IMG/VR virus record: IMGVR_UViG_3300018080_000122
Location: 51,572 to 115,571 of that record
DNA: 64,000 nt
Strand: one strand, 5' to 3'
Origin: a virus
This document shows positions 59,180 to 64,000 of this stretch, in pieces (the stretch's first letter is position 1; the number at the start of each line of letters is the position of its first letter). Below the pieces are notes generated by a model. That model made no database searches, was not told where the DNA came from, and saw nothing but the letters and a program-made list of their open reading frames with translations. The position numbers and the translations under genes are program-made.

Positions 59180-60931
59180 CTAGTTGTTCTCGGTTTCTAT
59201 ACCTTCGTCGTGTGTCTTCTTTGGCCTACTCTTGAAGAATAAGTTGACCTGTTCACCTACTTGGGCCTCCATGAACGCACGAAGTTCTTCCAGTAACTCT
59301 CTGTCTTCGCCAGTGAGCCCTTTCTCTGCCTCTTCCTCTTCTTGCTCGTCATTCTTCTCGTTGTCTTCCTTCTCCTTATCTTCCTTCTTACTCACAGAGG
59401 CGTCTTCTTTGAACTCACCAATGAGTGGAATCAGCCCAGCTCTAGCCATTGCAGGACTGACTTGCAGTTCCGTCAGCGCGTAGGATACTGGTTTGTTAGC
59501 GAAGGGCTCTTCGTCCGTAAACGCGGGCTTACCAAGTTCCTGACGTATCTCGTTAGGTGTGAGCGCGCCCATCTGGGCGTACTTCTGGTGAATATCGGCC
59601 TGTTCGTCCACATGGATAGCTGAAGGTCTTCTCAGTTTGAATTTAACTAGCACGTCTTCTGGAGGGGGAAGAGGTTCATGAATTCCCCCTGCCAGAATAT
59701 CCAAACAGAGCAGGTTGTTTATCGTGTATTCCAACTCCAACCTGGCAGGTTCAAATTCCTGCTCGTTGGTGATCTGACGCTCGATTGACGCGTTCGCCCT
59801 GTTGGAACTGGAAGGCGCGAAGAAGATCTTGGCGATACCAAAAACTTCTCTGATCTCTTCGTTGTTGGCTTCTTGGTATTTCCTGAAGCTGGCCTCGTCT
59901 TCCACGCCGAGAGTAAGTTTCTCAACATTAATTGCTACGTTTGAACTACCGGGCGTTCCGCCTGGGTGTCTTGGCTCTGCCTGCATAATGCAGACGCGGT
60001 GGGCATTGGAAGGACCTTTGCCTCTCAGCTCGAAGAACTGCCGCATGGCCTGCACAGACTTGTCCAGAAGTTTGCCTCCAGTAATAGTGATGAGTAGTCG
60101 GGGCACAGCATCATTCTCGAAGAAGGACACGTTGCGCATAGACGCGTAACGGTTGCCCGCTACTGCTGGAACAGCTGGATACCACCTCGGTACGCCGTAC
60201 CAGTAAGATCTCACCGACTCTATTTTAAAATGGATGAGCTCCGTGGCCCGCTTATCTTTGGCAACCACCTTGCCGCGCTCACCCGTCTCCGCGTTCATCA
60301 TTTCAGTATCTCGAAAATGCTTGAAATACTTTGTTCTGTCGCACCTGGTTTGGGCGAAGCCGGTTCCATCTTCAAGGAGCCTAACAGTTCGTCCGGGCAC
60401 ATGGTAGAGCCCTGCTATCTCTCCTGCCAGATTCCTCGTCACCTCCATATAGCCATTGCCAATAGTCTCTTCGTCCACCCGAACAAGCTCTAGAATCTTA
60501 GACATGGACGTCATCTTATTTGGAGACTGGTTGGGCCGTAGGAAGACCGCGTTCAGCTGTTTTGTCTGATCTTCTATTTTGGTCTTCTCGGCTTCGGTGG
60601 TGTTCTCACCAATTGGGTCTTTAGGTTGAACCGAGCCACCGAGGCCTCCTGTGTTTCTAGCGTAAGTCCTAATGCATCTTGATAGCCTGGAGTTGATGTC
60701 AGGGCAAGCAGCCAAAAGATCGAGATCCACAGGGGGAGGGACTAACGCTTTCCCGCTGGCAGCAATATCAATGGTGGCCTCTGGATTAGACGGAGGCAAT
60801 TGCTGGCTATCTAGGGAGCCTAGAACAAACGCCTTCACCACTTCCATGTTGTCGCCTTCGATATTCTCCAATCCCCCAGAGTAATTCGTGGTGTTCATCG
60901 CCGTATCGAATTCTTGAATAGGCTGGTCCAT
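59180..60931 (-). CDS. Portal protein
   Basis: A 583-residue protein. The central region ELIHFKIESVRSYWYGVPRW, then FGIAKIFFAPSSSNRANAS and QITNEQEFEPARLELEYTIN, is typical of phage portal proteins. The C-terminal about 90 residues are acidic/charged (KEDKEKEDNEKNDEQEEEE). It forms the dodecameric DNA entry ring of the head. GAGG precedes the ATG. Confidence 0.85.
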   Translation of the reverse strand: MDQPIQEFDTAMNTTNYSGGLENIEGDNMEVVKAFVLGSLDSQQLPPSNPEATIDIAASGKALVPPPVDLDLLAACPDINSRLSRCIRTYARNTGGLGGSVQPKDPIGENTTEAEKTKIEDQTKQLNAVFLRPNQSPNKMTSMSKILELVRVDEETIGNGYMEVTRNLAGEIAGLYHVPGRTVRLLEDGTGFAQTRCDRTKYFKHFRDTEMMNAETGERGKVVAKDKRATELIHFKIESVRSYWYGVPRWYPAVPAVAGNRYASMRNVSFFENDAVPRLLITITGGKLLDKSVQAMRQFFELRGKGPSNAHRVCIMQAEPRHPGGTPGSSNVAINVEKLTLGVEDEASFRKYQEANNEEIREVFGIAKIFFAPSSSNRANASIERQITNEQEFEPARLELEYTINNLLCLDILAGGIHEPLPPPEDVLVKFKLRRPSAIHVDEQADIHQKYAQMGALTPNEIRQELGKPAFTDEEPFANKPVSYALTELQVSPAMARAGLIPLIGEFKEDASVSKKEDKEKEDNEKNDEQEEEEAEKGLTGEDRELLEELRAFMEAQVGEQVNLFFKSRPKKTHDEGIETENN

Positions 60932-60933
60932 GG

Positions 60934-61266
60934 CTAACCTCGTTTAGCGGGGTGGTTAGGGTGTGTCTCGCAGGCTTCGTGTTTAGGGCCTATTGTAAAC
61001 CCCCTGTCCAAACACCGTCCCATTTTCTTGCTAGTGGACTTATATCTGGGACATGTTCCACAGGTAGGTAATGAAACGAGATCTACGGCGTCGTCCATCA
61101 TCAAGTTGATGTCTCGTAAGTACGCATACCCCCCTGACACCGTGATGAGATCCCACCCATCGAGACCCATTCGTTTTACGTTCTCCCACCCCTCTTCAGT
61201 TTTAATATCCACACGCTCAAAACGAAAAGCAACGCCGCCCATGAACGGAACGAGATCCTCTTCCAT
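60934..61266 (-). CDS. Small cysteine-rich protein with DUF4177-like start
   Basis: A 110-residue protein. The first part (FRFERVDIKTEEGWENVKRM, DGWDLITVSGGYAYL) resembles DUF4177 domains. The C-terminal half has Cys residues in CGTCPRYKSTSKKMGRC and ETHPNHPAK, possibly a zinc site. It lies next to the portal gene. Function unknown. Confidence 0.6.
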   Translation of the reverse strand: MEEDLVPFMGGVAFRFERVDIKTEEGWENVKRMGLDGWDLITVSGGYAYLRDINLMMDDAVDLVSLPTCGTCPRYKSTSKKMGRCLDRGFTIGPKHEACETHPNHPAKRG

Positions 61267-61739
61267 TACACCGCCTCAAGATATTTGACGTACACTTCGT
61301 CTAGTGGATCTAGAGTATACTCTCTGTCAAGCCACGTCAAAGAGGTGCCAGACAAAGTGAAGTCCAGCCCAAGTACAGCCTCAACGCCATTGATCCTCAT
61401 ACGGAACGTATCGTTGTCCACCGGAGCAGAGGGAATAACAATCGCCGTCTGACCAACGTGACTAATTACTATCTGCGTCCACGGCGTCCAAGCCTGCTGT
61501 TCAACTTCTACAGGACCCCCAGTTTGAAGTGAGTCACCAGGAGATAGGACGGCCCCTCCTATCTTACGTTGCAGTGTCCCGGCATTGAGGTGGCCAACCA
61601 ACTCCGTGTCAGCCTTTAGAACCTCTATATCATGGGTTTTGAGTAAGTCTAGATCTTCTCCTGCTGGGATCTCGGCCCCTAAATAATTTAGAAAAACCGA
61701 AGACACGCCAGGATTATGGATGATGAAATCGTCAGCCAC
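61266..61739 (-). CDS. Structural protein with fibre-knob-like C terminus
   Basis: A 157-residue protein. The second half (TFRMRINGVEAVLGLDFTLS, WLDREYTLDPLDEVYVKY) shows the RINGV-x-DF and closing V-x-V-x-Y pattern seen at the C termini of tail-fibre knobs. It has a GTG start with AGGAGG upstream. Located upstream of the portal, it may be a capsid or neck decoration. Confidence 0.6.
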   Translation of the reverse strand: MADDFIIHNPGVSSVFLNYLGAEIPAGEDLDLLKTHDIEVLKADTELVGHLNAGTLQRKIGGAVLSPGDSLQTGGPVEVEQQAWTPWTQIVISHVGQTAIVIPSAPVDNDTFRMRINGVEAVLGLDFTLSGTSLTWLDREYTLDPLDEVYVKYLEAV

Positions 61740-61748
61740 TGGAACCTC

Positions 61749-62357
61749 CTAGTCGCGTCTCGCAGCGACTTTAACCTGGACAGCGATCCTGCAAGCTTCC
61801 CCGGTAGCAGTGGCCCTGACGCCTAGAAGTTGACCGGCGTTTATAGGATAGTCGAGCTCTGCACTACTGAACGTTGTCCCTCTAGAGGCGTTGAACTGGT
61901 ATGTAGGACTTCCAATGTTGCCGTCTATAACCAAGTCAATCGTCTTTGATGTCGGTCCGTCGTTTGATCTAGCAGCAGCAACACCTAGAATGACCATGTC
62001 TTTGCGGCACACGTAAGCGATGTCAGCAGAAGGGCCTGTCCTCACCAACTCCAAGAAAGTCCCGTCGGCGGCGTCTGAACCAAACGCAATCTCAAAAATA
62101 TGCCCCAGCCAACGACCACTGCCAGAATTCCTCCAGGAATGCCAGACCAACCATTCTCCACGAAGGACGTCTCCAGTGCCAGATGGGACCCACACTGACC
62201 CATCAATTTTGAAGACCGGTTCTGTAACTGAATCGAATGATTGGCCCGCTAGTGGGCCGAGAGGATCGGTTCCGTTTGGCTGGTGGGTTGTTCCGTGCGA
62301 AGCTGGAGGGCCTCCAGCAGCACCAGCAGCTGCGCCGAATCCGTTAGACAGTCCCAT
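61749..62357 (-). CDS. Virion surface protein with fibre-like N-terminal tag
   Basis: A 202-residue protein opening LSNGFGAAAGAAGG, matching the start of the fibre-cluster gene at 16432-17253, followed by the HGTTHQPNGTDPLGPL element common in phage appendage proteins. The C-terminal about 140 residues form a beta sandwich (RGTTFSSAELDYPINAGQLL). It may be a head fibre or decoration. Its ribosome binding site GGAGGAG partly lies in a hairpin. Confidence 0.65.
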   Translation of the reverse strand: MGLSNGFGAAAGAAGGPPASHGTTHQPNGTDPLGPLAGQSFDSVTEPVFKIDGSVWVPSGTGDVLRGEWLVWHSWRNSGSGRWLGHIFEIAFGSDAADGTFLELVRTGPSADIAYVCRKDMVILGVAAARSNDGPTSKTIDLVIDGNIGSPTYQFNASRGTTFSSAELDYPINAGQLLGVRATATGEACRIAVQVKVAARRD

Positions 62358-62364
62358 ATAACTC

Positions 62365-62460
62365 CTCCACGTGTGGAGTGAGATGGCGAGAAATAGTCAT
62401 CGTTTCAGCATAGCAAAATCAGAGGAGGGTACGCCACTGAAAGGTATGGAACTATTTATA
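62365..62460 (-). promoter_or_regulatory. Hairpin at ribosome binding site and a TATAAATA box
   Basis: Within this 125-base intergenic stretch the - strand carries CTCCAC and GTGGAG arms (62378-62365) around a 2-base loop; the second arm forms part of the ribosome binding site of the gene starting at 62357. Upstream lies TATAAATA at 62460-62453, identical to the T4-type late promoter -10 element and about 95 bases before the start codon. Whether this phage encodes a matching sigma factor cannot be seen here. Confidence 0.35.
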
Positions 62461-62482
62461 AACGGGCATGGAGAGGGGGTGT

Positions 62483-63259
62483 TTAGAGTTGTTGTACCAT
62501 TTCCTGGAAGGATTTAGGATTTATTTCGAACCCGATACAACGTCGATCCATTCTTTTGGCGACCTTGGCTGTCGTGAACCCTCCAAGGAAAGGGTCGAGC
62601 ACCAGATCGCCAGGACTGGACGAATACTGCAGTATCTTCTCGATTACGTCTTCTGGTAATTGGTTCTGGTTCTTCTCCTGTCCTCTGTTATAGGGTCTCT
62701 TGATAACCCACACGTCCTCAAGGTCTCGATAGAGCAACGACCCTCGTTCGTCGTTCTCACCAAACTTGTGACGGCACTCAGTATGAAATATCCTCGTGGC
62801 GCCTTTCTTCGTCCAGAAATAGATGTGGTAGTGGCTGGACACAAACTTTCTCTTAGTGCAGACACCGAACTGGTATTTCCAGATGATCTCATTCACTTCA
62901 GTAAGGACGGTTTCGTGCAGGGCCGTCTTCACCAAGTGACCAAACGTCCACCCAGAGAACACATAAACTGACCCGCCCGGCTTCAGGAGCCTCGCAGCCT
63001 CCTGCACCCACTGCCTGGAGAATTCCAGGTATCCTTGTGCGTCTGTAGGCGCTTCTACGTAACCACCCCACACCAAAGAATCGTCTCGATTGTAAGAGGA
63101 TTTAGGATTTCCGATACCATAAGGAGGGTCCGCCACGATAAGATCTACGCACTCATCTGGTAAGCGCTTCATTCCTTCTACACAGTCGCAGTTCCAAAAT
63201 GCGTAGCGAATTTTGTTGACGTTTTTGGCTGCTTTCTTGGACGGTAGCGAATCCTTCAC
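62483..63259 (-). CDS. DNA methyltransferase, beta class
   Basis: A 258-residue DNA adenine/cytosine N-methyltransferase. The catalytic motif comes first (ADPPYGIG, D44-Y47) and the SAM motif later (VLDPFLGGFTT, D222-T229), with a target-recognition region between (EIIWKYQFGVCTKRKF, YRDLEDVWVIKRPYNRGQ): the beta-class order. It could protect phage DNA. GTG start with GGAGG upstream. It follows a terminator and precedes the virion genes. Confidence 0.88.
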   Translation of the reverse strand: MKDSLPSKKAAKNVNKIRYAFWNCDCVEGMKRLPDECVDLIVADPPYGIGNPKSSYNRDDSLVWGGYVEAPTDAQGYLEFSRQWVQEAARLLKPGGSVYVFSGWTFGHLVKTALHETVLTEVNEIIWKYQFGVCTKRKFVSSHYHIYFWTKKGATRIFHTECRHKFGENDERGSLLYRDLEDVWVIKRPYNRGQEKNQNQLPEDVIEKILQYSSSPGDLVLDPFLGGFTTAKVAKRMDRRCIGFEINPKSFQEMVQQL

Positions 63260-63273
63260 CGCACGCCTCCATT

Positions 63274-63300
63274 AAAAAGAGGAGGGCCGAAACCCTCCTC
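63274..63300 (-). terminator. Rho-independent terminator
   Basis: Read on the - strand, GAGGAGGG (63300-63293) and CCCTCCTC (63286-63279) make an 8-bp perfect stem with a 6-base loop, followed at once by TTTTT (63278-63274). It lies right after the stop of the AT-hook gene and before the methyltransferase start, so it separates these units. Confidence 0.85.
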
Positions 63301-63319
63301 AATCTCACGTAACTACTAT

Positions 63320-64000
63320 CTAGTCGTCGCCAAGTGGCGGACGTCTACGTCTGCGGCGTTTCGGTGCGGGAGGAGGGTCTTCTTCTTCCTCCTCCTCTTC
63401 AGGTTCAGGTTCAGGTTCATAAGCACGTCTGCGTCTACGGCGTTTCGGCTGCTCAGGCTCATCGTCCTCTTCTTCAAGGTCTTCGAGATCTTCTTCAGGG
63501 TCTTCGAGATCTTCTTCTGGTTCAGGTTCAGGTTCAGGTTTCTTCTTGGGGCGGCCGCGCTTTTTCTTGGGTTTTTCTTCTTCGTCTTCTTCCTTTTTCT
63601 TCCGGGGGCGACCTCTGCGGCGTTTAGGCGGGGGTGCTTCTTCTTCCTCTTCCTCGCCATTGTCTACGTCTTCTGGCGTCGCATCGTCATCAACGTAGTC
63701 TTCTACCCGGCGAGGCGGAACTTCTTCCTCTTCTTTTTTCTTGGTTTTTTTCTTGGCCTTCTTTTTACCAGACGAAGATGCCTTCGGCTTCTCCTCTTCG
63801 GATTTGCTCTTCTGTTTCTTTGAAGATTTCTTCGACGACTCCTCGTTTCCCTCAATCTCTTTAAGGTCAACTGAAAGGGCCACATGGGCAACCATTTTGA
63901 AGACAAACGCAGGCCCTTCAACGCCATTAGCTTCCAGAGTGCCAGCAATATCTTCGAGATCGTCTCCAGTTAGGTGAACCGAACGCCCTCCAGAAGTGAG
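63320..64000 (-). CDS. Low-complexity protein with AT-hook motifs, 5' end beyond window
   Basis: The frame is open to the right edge, so the gene starts outside; the visible part is 226 residues. Residues near the edge look globular (HLTGDDLEDIAGTLEANGVE, VFKMVAHVALSVDL). Then come alternating acidic and lysine/arginine blocks containing two AT-hook cores, KRRRGRPRKKK and KKKRGRPKKKP, and arginine runs. AT hooks bind the minor groove of AT-rich DNA. The product may package or organise DNA, like the HU-like protein. A strong terminator follows. Confidence 0.65.
   Translation of the reverse strand, partial: LTSGGRSVHLTGDDLEDIAGTLEANGVEGPAFVFKMVAHVALSVDLKEIEGNEESSKKSSKKQKSKSEEEKPKASSSGKKKAKKKTKKKEEEEVPPRRVEDYVDDDATPEDVDNGEEEEEEAPPPKRRRGRPRKKKEEDEEEKPKKKRGRPKKKPEPEPEPEEDLEDPEEDLEDLEEEDDEPEQPKRRRRRRAYEPEPEPEEEEEEEDPPPAPKRRRRRRPPLGDD

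Noticed and set aside
59054-59242. Short + strand frame in the portal-protease gap, near a GGAGAAGGAGATATA sequence
   Set aside because: The purine-rich sequence looks like a ribosome binding site but only leads into a 25-codon frame; the 62-codon frame starts before it. It also runs into the portal gene on the other strand.
63320-63660. Arginine/lysine-rich overlapping frames opposite and beside the AT-hook gene
   Set aside because: Low-complexity repeats keep all frames open; only the frame with a continuous globular N terminus running to the window edge was kept.
1-64000. tRNA genes, CRISPR arrays, insertion sequences, attachment sites, integrase
   Set aside because: No cloverleaf sequence, regularly spaced repeat array, transposase or integrase motif was found on either strand by reading; attachment sites cannot be judged without the host junction.

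Overview
The window is a segment of a contractile-tailed dsDNA bacteriophage genome (a myovirus, or a prophage of that type). It carries an almost complete virion gene set: portal, prohead protease, major capsid protein, connector proteins, sheath, two tube proteins, tape measure, hub, spike and wedge genes, and a very large fibre/spike cluster. The host is probably Gram-negative, because two encoded proteins are lipoproteins with clear lipoboxes and there is a spanin-like membrane coiled-coil protein. No tRNA, rRNA, integrase, terminase or CRISPR array is visible. The terminase probably lies beyond the right edge.

Layout. Positions 1-7853 run on the + strand and hold early/metabolic genes: a truncated charged protein, a SWIM zinc-finger protein, a DNA methyltransferase, a Ycf46-like AAA+ ATPase translationally coupled to an HU-like protein with a lysine tail, small proteins, a deoxynucleoside kinase coupled to a thymidine kinase, a charged-repeat protein and a second methyltransferase-like protein. 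They meet the - strand block at 7853/7855, where a 9-bp inverted repeat may act as a terminator.

Everything from 7855 to the right edge is on the - strand, so it is transcribed from right to left. In transcription order: an AT-hook protein that enters from the right edge, a terminator, a beta-class methyltransferase, three small genes, portal, protease-scaffold fusion, capsid, connector and completion genes, sheath, two tube genes, a tail chaperone gene with a probable -1 frameshift, tape measure, baseplate genes (tube-associated proteins, LysM protein, hub, spike, gp25, gpJ, gpI), then about 23 kb of fibre, spike and decoration genes (roughly 9905-33220). A lysis-like group (17290-19059) sits inside the fibre cluster. 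The block ends with a papain-like peptidase, a phosphoesterase and a membrane coiled-coil protein.

Most interesting points: a T TTT TTG slippery heptamer at the end of the tail chaperone gene that would fuse it to an otherwise unstartable frame just before the tape measure; a lipoprotein with an HExxHxxGxxD metzincin-type zinc site next to a second lipoprotein; extensive sharing of domains and N-terminal tags among fibre genes, and even with the sheath and connector; a capsid protein with an inserted domain; and hairpins that abut or enclose ribosome binding sites. All functional calls are from reading the sequence; no database search was run.
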